Part shown: positions 46,200 to 55,867 of the stretch, piece by piece
Layout: every line of letters starts with the position of its first letter
Position numbering within the stretch: position 1 is the stretch's first letter
NCBI GenBank assembly: GCA_000471045.1
Contig: KI301992.1
Location: 2,302,060 to 2,366,059 of the forward strand
DNA length: 64,000 bases
Direction of reading: 5' to 3'
Source: an actinobacterium LLX17
GTDB taxonomy: Bacteria > Actinomycetota > Actinomycetes > Propionibacteriales > Nocardioidaceae
Program-made: the position numbers and the translations under genes
The notes under the pieces: model-generated
Databases searched by the model: none
Told to the model about the DNA's origin: nothing
What the model saw: only the letters and a program-made list of their open reading frames with translations

Positions 46200-47569
46200 G
46201 GTTCTCTCCTGAGGATCTTGCTGCCGGTGGTGGCGATGTCGTCGACGATCTTGATGCTGCGGGGGCGTGACGCCGGCGCGAGGTCGGCGCAGGCGGCCTT
46301 GACGGCTGCCTTCAGCGTGTCCGGGTCGGTGCCGGGCGCCGTCACGACCTCGAGGGCCACGATGGCGCCGGTCATGGCGTTCGGGCGGCCGAAGACGCGG
46401 GCCATGACGACGCCGGGGACGGCCGCGACACGCTCCTCGATCGGCAGCGGGTGCACCTTCACGCCGCCGACGTTGATGATCTCGGAGGTGCGGCCGCGGA
46501 ACAGGATGCGGTCGCCCTCGATCTCGACGCGGTCGCCGGTGGCCCGCCAGCCGTCGGCATCGATCTCGGGCTCACCGTGGTAGCCGAGCATGCCGGAGCG
46601 CGAGCGGATCCACAGCTCGCCGTCGACGATGCGCATGTCGACATCGGCCTCGTCACCCCGCTCGAGCACGTCGACCGAGAGGCCGGGGCGGCCGTCACGC
46701 ATCGAGCCGGTGGACCCGAACTCCGAGGCCGCGTAGACCTGCGAGACCGAGGCGTCCGGGAAGGCCGTGCGCAGCTCACCCAGCAGCGGACCGGGGATCG
46801 CCTCGCCGCCGAGCGTCACCTGGCGCAGGGCCGGGACCGGCCCGCCGTCGGAGCGCATCTGCGCGATGAGGAAGCGCCAGTACGTCGGGGTGGCGCTGGC
46901 GTGAGTGACACCCAGCGCCCGCATCGCGTCCAACCCCTCGATGGGTCGTCGCGGCGCGGGAGCCACGAGCGCGGCACCGGAGGCGGCGACGTGCAGCAGC
47001 ACCTGCAGCCCGGCGAACTGGTGCAGCCCGAACGCGAGGAGCCAGCGCTCCTCGGGCGCCGGCCGCACTCGAGCCGTGCCCCGCACCAGCCGGTTCCAGT
47101 CGTGCCGCACGCCGCGTGGTGCACCGGTCGTGCCGGTGGTCAGCACGAGGTGCGGCCGCACCGCATCGTCCGCGACCTCCGGCAGCTCGACGCCGCCATC
47201 CTCGGACCCAGCTCCGGCCAGCAGGTCCCCGACGGCCAGCACCTCGAGCGCGATGCCCTGCAGGTCGTCGCGATCGGTCACCAGCACGTCGTGGTCGAAC
47301 CGCTCGACCAGGGCACGCAGCTCGTCGGGCCCGTCCGGCGGGTACTGGCACGCCTCGGCCCCGACCAGTGAGGCGCCGGCCAGCAGGGGCAGCACGGCCG
47401 CTGCCTCCACCTCGGCGATCGCGAACCGGCGGATCTTGCGAGCGGTCAGCGCCGCCGCGACCCGGAGGGCGTCGTCGGCCAGCTGCCCGTACGTGCGGGT
47501 GACGTCGTGGGTGACCACGGCCACCCGGTCGGGATCGACCGCGGCGACCCGGCGGAGCAGCTCGTCCAA
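46196..47569 (-). CDS. AMP-forming acyl/aryl-acid--carrier protein ligase (ANL)
   Basis: 457 residues, shorter than acyl-CoA synthetases. P-loop [12 protein letters not shown] (~142-153), the A5-like [11 protein letters not shown], hinge [16 protein letters not shown] and catalytic lysine in TGSKILRR near the end. The lack of extra domains and the adjoining carrier gene point to loading of a small acid onto the ACP, as DltA does for alanine. Substrate unknown. The start is TTG 47569, seven bases after the ACP stop, with no good Shine-Dalgarno: translation would rely on coupling; a later GTG is possible. Confidence 0.75.
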   Translation of the reverse strand: MDELLRRVAAVDPDRVAVVTHDVTRTYGQLADDALRVAAALTARKIRRFAIAEVEAAAVLPLLAGASLVGAEACQYPPDGPDELRALVERFDHDVLVTDRDDLQGIALEVLAVGDLLAGAGSEDGGVELPEVADDAVRPHLVLTTGTTGAPRGVRHDWNRLVRGTARVRPAPEERWLLAFGLHQFAGLQVLLHVAASGAALVAPAPRRPIEGLDAMRALGVTHASATPTYWRFLIAQMRSDGGPVPALRQVTLGGEAIPGPLLGELRTAFPDASVSQVYAASEFGSTGSMRDGRPGLSVDVLERGDEADVDMRIVDGELWIRSRSGMLGYHGEPEIDADGWRATGDRVEIEGDRILFRGRTSEIINVGGVKVHPLPIEERVAAVPGVVMARVFGRPNAMTGAIVALEVVTAPGTDPDTLKAAVKAACADLAPASRPRSIKIVDDIATTGSKILRREP

Positions 47570-47576
47570 GGGGTGA

Positions 47577-47816
47577 TCAGGCGCCGGCGTAGAAGGCGAG
47601 GATCTCGCCCAGCGTCTGCGGCATCTCGCCGACCGAGTACGGATCGCTGCCGTGCACGTCCTCGAGCGTGGCTGAGAGCTCGGCCGTCTCGAGCGAGTCC
47701 AGGCCAGCGCCGTCCGCGTAGAGCGGGGTGTCGGCGCCGAATCCCTCGGGCAGCTTCTCGATCGACGACAGGAAGTCGGTGACGGTCTTCTGGACGTCAG
47801 CGGTCGCGGTGCTCAT
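47577..47816 (-). CDS. Free-standing acyl carrier protein
   Basis: 79 residues, acidic, with phosphopantetheine attachment Ser41 in the motif GLDSLETAEL. Four-helix carrier fold is expected. It differs from fatty-acid synthase ACP (which has DSLD), suggesting a dedicated carrier. AAGGAGAA lies 8-10 bases before the ATG, a strong ribosome-binding site. Head gene of ACP-ligase-SDR; a 128-base gap upstream (47817-47944) has a repeated ATCGAGCAG and a small CCGCC/GGCGG hairpin and may hold a promoter. Confidence 0.85.
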   Translation of the reverse strand: MSTATADVQKTVTDFLSSIEKLPEGFGADTPLYADGAGLDSLETAELSATLEDVHGSDPYSVGEMPQTLGEILAFYAGA

Positions 47817-47944
47817 GGGCCGGGGGTTCTCCTTGCGGTGTCGTGGTCCGCTGCGGGACCCACGGGGACGACGAGTGGGTTCATCTTGTCATGCCGGACG
47901 CCTCCGCCAGGGCGGTATCGAGCAGGCGACATCGAGCAGTGGGC

Positions 47945-48796
47945 TCAGGCGGGGCGCGTGGCCGAGACCAGCCCGTAGCCGAAGGTGCCGTCGCGCCAGA
48001 ACGCCTCCAGGATGTGGCACGACTGCACGAAGGCCTCGTGGCCGTCGGTGCCGATCAGCTCGACGACGGCGTCGCGGTTCTGCTCGGCGTTCGTCAACCA
48101 GCGGTCGAACGTGGGCAGCGTGGCGGCGGTGAGGTCCTCGCGCCGGTCGACCACCAGGCCGTTCGCCGTGGCGAGCTCCTCGTAGTCGTCGAGGGTCGCG
48201 AAGTGGGCGTCGCCGAAGGCGGCCCGCAACACGGCGAAGTCGGCGCGGCGCTGACGTACCTCGGTAAACGGGATCTCGCGCCAGCGGACCAGGTCGCACA
48301 GCACGAACCGGCCACCGGGCCGCAGCACGCGCGCGCACTCCCCCACCAGCGCGGCCTTGTCGCGCATCAGGTGTGCCGACTCCAACGCCCACGAACGGTC
48401 GAACTCGCCGTCAGCGAAGCCGTTGTCGGTGCCGTCGCGCTGCTCGAACGTCACGCCCGAGACCCCCGCCTCGGCGGTGCGCTGACGCGCGGTCTCGACG
48501 CCCACGCCACTGGTGGTGATGCCCACGACCTCCACACCGAGCTCGGTGGCGATCGTGCGGGCCGGGGTGCCCGATCCGCAGCCGACGTCGAGCACCCGAA
48601 GGGGGCGGCCGTCGGCACCGGGCGCGCTCAGGTCGGCGGCGTCGATCATCCGGCGCGTCAGGGCGGCGGTGGCCTCGGCCAGCGGCTCGGACCCGGTGTC
48701 GAAGACGCCGTAGTGCAGCTCGTCGCCCAGCAGCAGCTGCCAGGCGGCGGTGACCCGGTCGTAGTGCGACTGCGGGTCGTAGGACTCAGTACTCAT
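47945..48796 (-). CDS. SAM-dependent methyltransferase, Methyltransf_11 type
   Basis: 283 residues. Motif I VLDVGCGSGTPARTIA (~67-82), VVGITTSGVGVETA, and ECARVLRPGGRFVLCDLVRW, with a C-terminal lid, like N- or O-methyltransferases acting on small molecules (tocopherol, sarcosine and glycan enzymes). Start MSTESYDPQS at 48796 follows GGAGGACGACC; that ribosome-binding site and the first five codons are repeated twice upstream (see the repeat at 48793-48848). Ser41-type ACP gene follows after 128 bases. Confidence 0.8.
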   Translation of the reverse strand: MSTESYDPQSHYDRVTAAWQLLLGDELHYGVFDTGSEPLAEATAALTRRMIDAADLSAPGADGRPLRVLDVGCGSGTPARTIATELGVEVVGITTSGVGVETARQRTAEAGVSGVTFEQRDGTDNGFADGEFDRSWALESAHLMRDKAALVGECARVLRPGGRFVLCDLVRWREIPFTEVRQRRADFAVLRAAFGDAHFATLDDYEELATANGLVVDRREDLTAATLPTFDRWLTNAEQNRDAVVELIGTDGHEAFVQSCHILEAFWRDGTFGYGLVSATRPA

Positions 48797-48848
48797 GGTC
48801 GTCCTCCGGACTCAGTGCTCATGATCGTCCTCCGGACGGGGTGCTCAT
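48793..48848 (-). repeat. 26-bp tandem start-region duplication with two coupled micro-ORFs
   Basis: Between the acetyltransferase TGA and the methyltransferase ATG, two 26-base units copy the methyltransferase's own start (ATGAGCACTGAGTCC then GGAGGACGA). Each unit is a 9-codon ORF (MSTPSGGRS, 48848-48819; MSTESGGRP, 48822-48793) whose TGA overlaps the next ATG as ATGA, ending on the real start at 48796. Three ATGs and two extra GGAGGA sites thus line up in register. Confidence 0.85.
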
Positions 48849-49411
48849 GCGGTCTCCCGGGTTCCGACGCGGCGGGCCGGCGAGCCCATGACGACGGCGC
48901 CCTCGGGGACGTCCGAGAGCACCACGGAGTTGGCGCCGACCATGGCGTTGCGGCCGATCGTCACGCCACCGACCAGCACCGCGTTGGCGCCGATCACGGC
49001 ACCGTCGCAGATCGTCGCGAACTCCTGCTCGACCCCGGGCTTGGGGTCGTAGTGCCGAGCGGCGCAGGTGACGCCACCGGCGAAGGTCACGTCGTCACCG
49101 ATGACGAGGCCGAAGCCGATCGTCACGCCGACCGGGTGCACGAGCATGAAGCCCGTGCCGATCTGCATGCCCGCACCGAAGTCGGCGCCGATCAGCACGT
49201 TGCCGAGGGTGCGCAGCTGGTTCGCGAGCCCGCCGTGCCCCTTCTCGAACAACCGCTGCTGGGCACGCACGATCAGCGAGGCCAGCAGACCCGGGACGCT
49301 GGGCAGTCGCACCAGCACCTTGAGCCAGCTGGGCTGAGAGCCAGGTCGGTAGCGGGCGAAGTCGGAGAACACGAGCTCGCGAAAGCTCGCCTGTCCAGGC
49401 ACGTTCGTCAC
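48845..49411 (-). CDS. Serine acetyltransferase-like hexapeptide-repeat acyltransferase
   Basis: 188 residues. After ~70 helical residues the sequence is a left-handed beta helix of hexapeptide repeats (pattern [IV]GAxxx): VLIGADFGAG, MLVHPVGVTIGFG, DVTFAGGV, AVIGANAVLVGGVTIGR, AMVGANSVVLSDVPEGAVVMGSPAR. The catalytic His is in LVHPVGVTI. Similar to CysE and sugar O-acetyltransferases; in this locus it most likely acetylates a sugar. GTG 49411. Its TGA starts the micro-ORF ladder that leads to the methyltransferase gene. Confidence 0.8.
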   Translation of the reverse strand: MTNVPGQASFRELVFSDFARYRPGSQPSWLKVLVRLPSVPGLLASLIVRAQQRLFEKGHGGLANQLRTLGNVLIGADFGAGMQIGTGFMLVHPVGVTIGFGLVIGDDVTFAGGVTCAARHYDPKPGVEQEFATICDGAVIGANAVLVGGVTIGRNAMVGANSVVLSDVPEGAVVMGSPARRVGTRETA

Positions 49412-49475
49412 GCGGCGCACGCTACTACAGCCGAGCCGCCGACCGGCCCAGAACTGCGCCCCGTCATCGACACCG

Positions 49476-50198
49476 TCACGCCGTGGACTCCGGCCGGACG
49501 AAGACGCCGTCGATCTGCAGGATCTCACCGCTCGGCGCCGCGTAGCCCTGCTCGAGCCCGACCATGCGGAATCCCTGGTCGTAGGCCCAGGACATCGCCT
49601 CGTCGATCAACATCCCGCCGTCGTACAGCGGCACCAGCGACAGCTCGAGCTGCAGGCCGAGGCACGCCTCGACCGTGACCGGTCCCCCGGCGAGCACCTC
49701 CCGCTCGAAGCCCTGGGTGTCGATCTTCAGGAAGGGACGCCGCCCGGCGACCAGCTCGGCCGCCTCGGCGTCGAGCGTCGAGACCGTGATGGTCTCGGCG
49801 CCCACGTATCGCACCGACGGCGCCGCGTCGATGTGCGCGTCGAGCATCGGCAGCAACGAGCTGCTGCGGCTGTTGGAGGCGACGTTGATCTCGGCGGTGC
49901 CGGCCTCGGCACCCAGCGCCAGCGGCCGCGCGCTCCAGCGCGGGTCGCCGGCCACTCCCTGCTGCAGCTCGGCGAAGGCGCTGGCCTGCGGCTCGAACGA
50001 CACGATCTCGCCGGTGTAGCCGAACGAGCGCAGCGACCGGCCGTAGCCACCGTCGGCCGCCCCGACGTCGAGCACGAGGTCGATGCCGTGCCGCGTCAGC
50101 ACGGACTGCCGGCGACCGGCGGAGTGCCGCCGCAGCTCGAGGCCCCGCTTGGCCAGCGTCGTCGCCACGGCGTTGATCGCCTTCTGCTTCGCGGTCAT
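49476..50198 (-). CDS. FkbM family methyltransferase 3
   Basis: 240 residues, paralogue of FkbM 2. SAM motif LVLDVGAADGGYGRSLRS (~41-58), SFEPQASAFAEL and the signature FLKIDTQGFEREVL (~146-159), ending LQIDGVFVRPE. Likely a sugar O-methyltransferase. ATG 50198 overlaps the TGA of the third 27-codon micro-ORF, so ribosomes could arrive from the glycosyltransferase gene through the ladder. No separate Shine-Dalgarno other than GGGGGTGACGGC. Confidence 0.85.
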   Translation of the reverse strand: MTAKQKAINAVATTLAKRGLELRRHSAGRRQSVLTRHGIDLVLDVGAADGGYGRSLRSFGYTGEIVSFEPQASAFAELQQGVAGDPRWSARPLALGAEAGTAEINVASNSRSSSLLPMLDAHIDAAPSVRYVGAETITVSTLDAEAAELVAGRRPFLKIDTQGFEREVLAGGPVTVEACLGLQLELSLVPLYDGGMLIDEAMSWAYDQGFRMVGLEQGYAAPSGEILQIDGVFVRPESTA

Positions 50199-50278
50199 GC
50201 CGTCACCCCCGAGAGGAAGAAACGGTACGAGGGTGCCCGCCTGAGAGTGCCGTTGAATCGCTCGCTCCGCTCGCTCAT
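50195..50278 (-). CDS. 27-residue micro-ORF, repeat unit 3 (next to FkbM 3)
   Basis: Begins MSERSERFNGTLRRAPSYR and ends FFLSGVTA then TGA overlapping the FkbM ATG. It differs from the other two copies at Val-to-Phe, Val-to-Leu and Met-to-Arg. Whether the peptide exists is unknown; the preserved frame suggests translation matters. Confidence 0.4.
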   Translation of the reverse strand: MSERSERFNGTLRRAPSYRFFLSGVTA

Positions 50279-50358
50279 GCGGCCACCCCCGAGAGGAAGA
50301 AACGATACGAGGGTGCCCGCATGACGGTGCCGTTGACTCGCTCGCTCCGCTCGCTCAT
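50275..50358 (-). CDS. 27-residue micro-ORF, repeat unit 2
   Basis: Begins MSERSERVNGTVMRAPSYR and ends FFLSGVAA; TGA overlaps the next unit's ATG. Differs from unit 1 by one residue (Thr to Ala) and two synonymous third-base changes. Confidence 0.4.
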   Translation of the reverse strand: MSERSERVNGTVMRAPSYRFFLSGVAA

Positions 50359-50438
50359 GCGGTCACCCCCGAGAGGAAGAAGCGGTACGAGGGTGCCCGC
50401 ATGACGGTGCCGTTGACTCGCTCGCTCCGCTCGCTCAT
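50355..50438 (-). CDS. 27-residue micro-ORF, repeat unit 1 (next to glycosyltransferase)
   Basis: Begins MSERSERVNGTVMRAPSYR and ends FFLSGVTA. Its ATG overlaps the glycosyltransferase TGA (ATGA). The peptide is basic with a hydrophobic end, and no domain or membrane helix is evident. Confidence 0.4.
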   Translation of the reverse strand: MSERSERVNGTVMRAPSYRFFLSGVTA

Positions 50439-51511
50439 GCCTTGACTCCCGCCCGGGTACGCCGGACGTGCCGGCGCTCCAGCTGCTCGTGCAGGTTCTG
50501 CGCCCAGATCTTCGGCGTCAGCCGGCTGCCCAGCGCCCGGCTGCCGTCGGACATCGCCTTGAGCCGCACGGCGTCCATGCTCGACATCCGCGCCATGGCG
50601 TCGGCCAGCTCGTCGAGGTCGCCGGCCGGGACCGTCCAGCCGTTGAAACCGTCCTGCAGCAGGTGCGGCACCGCGCCGACGCCGTCGGCGCAGATGATCG
50701 GCAGACCACTGACCGCCGCCTCGTGGACGACCACGCCGTACCACTCCAGGTGGGAAGGCAGCAGGAACGCCGACGACTGGTGCATCAGGTCGACGAGCTC
50801 CTCGGGCTGCACGAACCCGCGGAGCGTCACCCCCTCGATGCCCTCGAACGCGGTGCGCAGGGGGCCGTCGCCGGCGACGTCGAGGTCCCACGGGTCGTCG
50901 ACCAGCTGGCGGTAACGGCGGTAGGCCTCGGCCAGCTCCTGCGGCGCCTTGTGCCAGATCAGCCGCCCGGTGAACAGGAAGCGGCGACGGCTCGCCAGCT
51001 CGGCAGCGTCGCGGGGGCCACGCTCGAACAGCGGCGTGTCGGCCGAGTTGGCCCCCCGGATGAAGTCGCGGAACCCGAGCTGACGGGCGAACAGCTCGGA
51101 CCGCTCGCCGGGCACCCAGGCCACGTCGAACAGCGGCTGCACGTAGAACCGCGAGACCGCGATGCCGAGGCGCTGCCGCATGGTGCCGTGCCAGAAGTTG
51201 CTGGTGAAGACGACCCGCAGCGCGCGGTCGCGGAAGCGCTTCATCACGGTGCGGTAGCCCTTGCCGTCCCAGGACCACATGATGACGACGTCGGGGTCGA
51301 ACTCCTCGACGACGGGCACGATCTCGTCCGGTCCAGGCATCGTCGACCACACGTGGCGGCGGACCCGGTCGGTGAACTTGTCGGCGTCGAAGGGGGCGAA
51401 CGGCATCGAGTCGGGGTGGACCAGCAGCAGCTCGTCGCCCAGCTCGGACAGCTCACGGAAGCAGCTGTCCTGGTAGGCCGTCAGGCCCGTCATCAGCACT
51501 GCGATGCGCAC
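50435..51511 (-). CDS. Glycosyltransferase family 4-like
   Basis: 358 residues of GT-B fold. N-terminal half with MWSWDGKGYRTVMKR and TSNFWHGT; C-terminal half with FTGRLIWHKAPQELAEAY, the nucleotide-sugar region VAGDGPLRTAF, LRGFVQPEEL, and E-x7-E-like LLPSHLEWYGVVVHEAAVSGLPI typical of retaining GT4 enzymes. ATG 51511 begins MRIAVLMTGL. Adds a sugar to the growing glycan from the cytosolic side; sugars unknown. Its stop begins the 80-bp micro-ORF ladder. Confidence 0.82.
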   Translation of the reverse strand: MRIAVLMTGLTAYQDSCFRELSELGDELLLVHPDSMPFAPFDADKFTDRVRRHVWSTMPGPDEIVPVVEEFDPDVVIMWSWDGKGYRTVMKRFRDRALRVVFTSNFWHGTMRQRLGIAVSRFYVQPLFDVAWVPGERSELFARQLGFRDFIRGANSADTPLFERGPRDAAELASRRRFLFTGRLIWHKAPQELAEAYRRYRQLVDDPWDLDVAGDGPLRTAFEGIEGVTLRGFVQPEELVDLMHQSSAFLLPSHLEWYGVVVHEAAVSGLPIICADGVGAVPHLLQDGFNGWTVPAGDLDELADAMARMSSMDAVRLKAMSDGSRALGSRLTPKIWAQNLHEQLERRHVRRTRAGVKA

Positions 51512-51562
51512 CGCACACTCCTCGGTAGGGATTGGTCACGGACGGTATCAACCACGCGGCGG

Positions 51563-52666
51563 TCACGATCCACGGCGCACCGGCCCGATCAGGGCGTGGA
51601 CATAGCCCTCCGGCGTGGCCGGAGGAACCGCGGCCGGCGGGGGCCGCTCGCCGGCCAGCAGGCGGCGGATGCCGGTCGCGAAGGCCTCGGCCGTGAAGGC
51701 GGTCGACCACCCGCCTCCGGTCGCCGCGGCCTCGCGGGCCCGGACCTCCGAGCCGGCCGTCACGACGGGCACGTCGGCGGCCAGTGCCTTGCCCTGGATG
51801 CCGCTCGAGCCGTTGTTGGTCATGGCGAGCGCGACGACGTCGGCCGAGGCCAGCAGCTCGTCGAGCTCCTCGTCGGGCAGGAATCCTTCACGCACCTCGA
51901 CACGGGCCCGCTGGTCGGCCGGCAGGCCGTCAACCCAGGCCGCGGTGCCGGGCGACATCGGCCCGGCGAGCAGGAGCACGGCCGTGTCGGAGGCGGTCTG
52001 GACCGCCTCCCAGACCAGGTCGGGGTACTTCCGCTCGGAGACGCCGCCGAAGATGCCGACGATCGGCCGGTCGGACGGCAGGTCGTGGCGCCGTCGCAGC
52101 TCGGTGCGGTCGCGGGAGTGTGCCGTGCACAGGGCGGGGTCCCGCGCACGTTTGACGATCCAGCCGGGCGCGAAGTCGTCACGCCCCGCGAACCCGGCCA
52201 CGCGACCGAGGCAGCCGGTGGCCATCGCGGCCAGCGCCAGCACGGCCTTCGGGACCCGCAGGCGCCAGCCGGTCCAGTCGGTGAGCGCCAGGCGTGCCGG
52301 GTAGCGCGTCAGCATGAAGACGACCTTGGGGCGGCGGCGCAGGCCGAACGCGCGGGGCGCCTCGAGCCACCAGCGCTTGAGCAGCTGGTCGGCGTCCAGC
52401 ACGGCCGCCACGGCGACCGGCTGCTGCCGGCTCCAGCGCGCGACCTCCCGGGCCACGACGCGTGCGGACGGGTGGGGACCGTCGAACACCTCCTCGACAC
52501 GGATCTCGACGTCGCCGAGGAACTCCGCGTACGCCGGGTCCTCGGTGGCGCCGCGCGAGGTCAGCAGCACGACGTCGCGCCCAGAAGCCAACACCGTGGC
52601 GATCATGGCGACGGTCTGGAAGCGGTGGCCGCTGGGGAACGGCTCGACCAGGAGGGTCAGCGCCAT
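51563..52666 (-). CDS. Glycosyltransferase-like protein
   Basis: 367 residues, GT-B-like. ATG 52666 (MALTLLVEPFPSGHRFQ) is followed by a weakly conserved N-terminal half with one hydrophobic stretch (~140-158), then a GT1/4-type C-terminal half: RPIVGIFGGVSERKYPDLV, LLLAGPMSPGTAAW, EVREGFLPDEELDELLASADVVALAMTN and GSSGIQGKALAADVPVV. Probably transfers a sugar in the same pathway as the next gene, 51 bases downstream. The open frame upstream of 52666 is not supported. Confidence 0.72.
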   Translation of the reverse strand: MALTLLVEPFPSGHRFQTVAMIATVLASGRDVVLLTSRGATEDPAYAEFLGDVEIRVEEVFDGPHPSARVVAREVARWSRQQPVAVAAVLDADQLLKRWWLEAPRAFGLRRRPKVVFMLTRYPARLALTDWTGWRLRVPKAVLALAAMATGCLGRVAGFAGRDDFAPGWIVKRARDPALCTAHSRDRTELRRRHDLPSDRPIVGIFGGVSERKYPDLVWEAVQTASDTAVLLLAGPMSPGTAAWVDGLPADQRARVEVREGFLPDEELDELLASADVVALAMTNNGSSGIQGKALAADVPVVTAGSEVRAREAAATGGGWSTAFTAEAFATGIRRLLAGERPPPAAVPPATPEGYVHALIGPVRRGS

Positions 52667-52789
52667 GGGCGTCGGCCACTCGGCGAGGGAGTCGTCACGC
52701 CCAGAGGATAGCCGCGGGCGGCGCCGCGCGGGGCGAGTGTGAGGTAGCGTTCCCGCGACTCGACAGACGCCCGACCGGAGGCACCCTTC

Positions 52790-53671
52790 ATGACCTGCGA
52801 CTGCTGCGGATCGACCACCTGGACCCCCCGGTTCGCCGAGAACGGCATCACGCTCCGCCAGTGCGAGTCGTGCGACCTGCTCTCCATCGACGACATCCCG
52901 GTCCCCGAGAAGCGGATGACCGAGATGGAGGAGGGCCACTACGCCGGCAACCTCTCGATCGTCGATGCCAGCAAGCAGAGCCGCGCCGAGCAGGTGCAGC
53001 TGGCGCGCTTCGAGAACTTCGTGCGCCTGGGCCGTGAGCACGTGCCCGGCGGGCGCTGGCTCGACATCGGCTGTGGGGCCGGGGTGCTGCTGCAGGTGGC
53101 ACAGCGCGAGGGATTCGAGGTCGAGGGCATCGAGCTGAGCGCCGACCGGCGGGCGCTCGCGGCGCAGGCCACCGGCGCCACGATCCACGGGCGGCCCGTC
53201 GAGGACGTCGCGTACCCCGATGCCTCCTTCGACGTCATCAGCCTCATCAACGTGTTCAGCCACCTCATCAGCCCGATGCACACCTTCGGCGAGCTGCGCC
53301 GCATCCTGCGCCCGGGCGGCGTCGTGGTCATGGCGACCGGCGAGATGACCGCGGGGGTCGCCAAGGCCGACATGCTGCACTGGAACCTGGGCGACCACCT
53401 GCACTTCCTCGGTGACCGCACGATGCAGCGCTACGCCGACACCGTGGGCTTCGAGGTGCTGCACCACGACCGTCAGTGGCTGCCCGACGCGATGTTCAGC
53501 CGCGAGTGGCTGCGCGCCAAGGGCCGGTCAGGACCCAAGAACGCGCTCAAGACCACGATCGACCGCACCCCGGGCGGACTCGCTCTGCTGCGCGCCGTGA
53601 TGCTGCGGCGCCAGGCCGACAGCTCGGCGCACGCCAGCGAGTTCGTGCTGCGGACCACCCAGCAGGACTAG
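52790..53671 (+). CDS. Methyltransferase with N-terminal zinc ribbon
   Basis: 293 residues. Cysteines at 3, 5/6 and 25, 28 (TCDCCGS and CESCDLL) make a zinc ribbon of the C-methyltransferase N-terminal type, then a class I core with WLDIGCGAGVLLQVA (~82-96), GIELSADRR, INVFSHL and LRRILRPGGVVVMATGE. Similar arrangements occur in sugar methyltransferases of deoxysugar clusters. A TAGCGT box lies 40 bases upstream and CGGAGG precedes the ATG, so this gene is leadered. Its TAG overlaps that of the convergent gene. Confidence 0.78.
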   Translation: MTCDCCGSTTWTPRFAENGITLRQCESCDLLSIDDIPVPEKRMTEMEEGHYAGNLSIVDASKQSRAEQVQLARFENFVRLGREHVPGGRWLDIGCGAGVLLQVAQREGFEVEGIELSADRRALAAQATGATIHGRPVEDVAYPDASFDVISLINVFSHLISPMHTFGELRRILRPGGVVVMATGEMTAGVAKADMLHWNLGDHLHFLGDRTMQRYADTVGFEVLHHDRQWLPDAMFSREWLRAKGRSGPKNALKTTIDRTPGGLALLRAVMLRRQADSSAHASEFVLRTTQQD

Positions 53672-54327
53672 GCGGGGCGGGTCCCCTCGACCGCGAGCTG
53701 CGCTCCGCCCTCGCTGGTGCGGCGGTCCAGGCCGTCGAACTCGGCGTGGTCGCTGCTGCCGGTGGGCGTGCGCACGATGTCGACGAAGCCGGCGGCCTCG
53801 AGCTCGTGGCGCAGCGTCTCGTAGTCGAAGACGTAGCCGCTGTGGTGGCCGAACTGGCCGATCGGGATGCGCAGGACGTCGATCGGGTGCTCCACGAGCA
53901 GGCCGAGGTCGCGGTAGTGCTTGGCCGCGGCATCCTCGAGCGCCGGGGCACCGGAGAGGTACATCTCGACGTGAGCGCGGACGTCGGGCGTGATGAGCCG
54001 GATGACGCCACCGGGCTGGATGCACCGGAACGCCTCGCGCAGCAGGGCGCGGGTGGCGTCGAGCGGCAGGTGCTCGATGACGTTGTCGGAGAAGACGTGC
54101 GAGACCGAGCCGGGCTCGAGCGGCCACGTGCGGGTGGCGTCGAGGTAGAACTTGGTGACCGCGTTGACGTTGGTGACGATCCAGCCCTCGCGCTGGATGA
54201 GACCGCCGATCTCGAGCTTCAGCGGACGGGGCGACTGCGCGAGGAGACGGCGCGTGCGAGCACGGGCCACCGGGGTGTTCACGGTGCGGACCGAGGCGCG
54301 GGCGACGGCATACAGTTTCGGGTTCAC
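53668..54327 (-). CDS. SAM-dependent methyltransferase, Methyltransf_11-like
   Basis: 219 residues. The core LKLEIGGLIQREGWIVTNVN is an atypical motif I (Gly-rich but E-I-G-G), followed by FSDNVIEHLPLDATRALLREAFR and CIQPGGVIRLITPDVR. This EHL-type sequence is characteristic of methyltransferases in glycan and peptide clusters. TAGGCT (54334-54339) six bases from the GTG suggests a leaderless mRNA. Last gene of the polysaccharide locus on this side. Confidence 0.75.
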   Translation of the reverse strand: MNPKLYAVARASVRTVNTPVARARTRRLLAQSPRPLKLEIGGLIQREGWIVTNVNAVTKFYLDATRTWPLEPGSVSHVFSDNVIEHLPLDATRALLREAFRCIQPGGVIRLITPDVRAHVEMYLSGAPALEDAAAKHYRDLGLLVEHPIDVLRIPIGQFGHHSGYVFDYETLRHELEAAGFVDIVRTPTGSSDHAEFDGLDRRTSEGGAQLAVEGTRPA

Positions 54328-54390
54328 GCGCGCAGCCTATACGTCGAACCACTCCGTCTCGGGCGAACGGGCACAGTCGGACACGCGACC

Positions 54391-55860
<1,470 letters not shown>

Positions 55861-55867
55861 CCGCTCC

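Larger units (their letters stand above)
50195..50438 (-). repeat. Three 80-bp tandem repeats forming a coupled micro-ORF ladder
   Basis: Units 50196-50275, 50276-50355 and 50356-50435 are near-identical with an exact 80-base period. 80 is one less than 27 codons plus stop minus overlap: on the minus strand each unit is ATG, 26 codons, TGA, with ATGA overlap to the next. The chain starts on the glycosyltransferase stop (50435-50437) and ends on the FkbM ATG (50198). Each unit contains GAGCGAGCGGAGCGAGCGA, a common actinobacterial dispersed motif. Unit differences include synonymous TAC/TAT and CGC/CGT. Confidence 0.92.

Noticed and set aside
50195..50438. CRISPR array
   Set aside because: Units are contiguous with no variable spacers, only three copies of 80 bp, and each is an open frame; no cas genes.
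34702..54327. Prophage or integrative element
   Set aside because: No integrase, att duplication, tRNA junction or phage structural gene; content is glycan synthesis throughout, with base composition like the surroundings.
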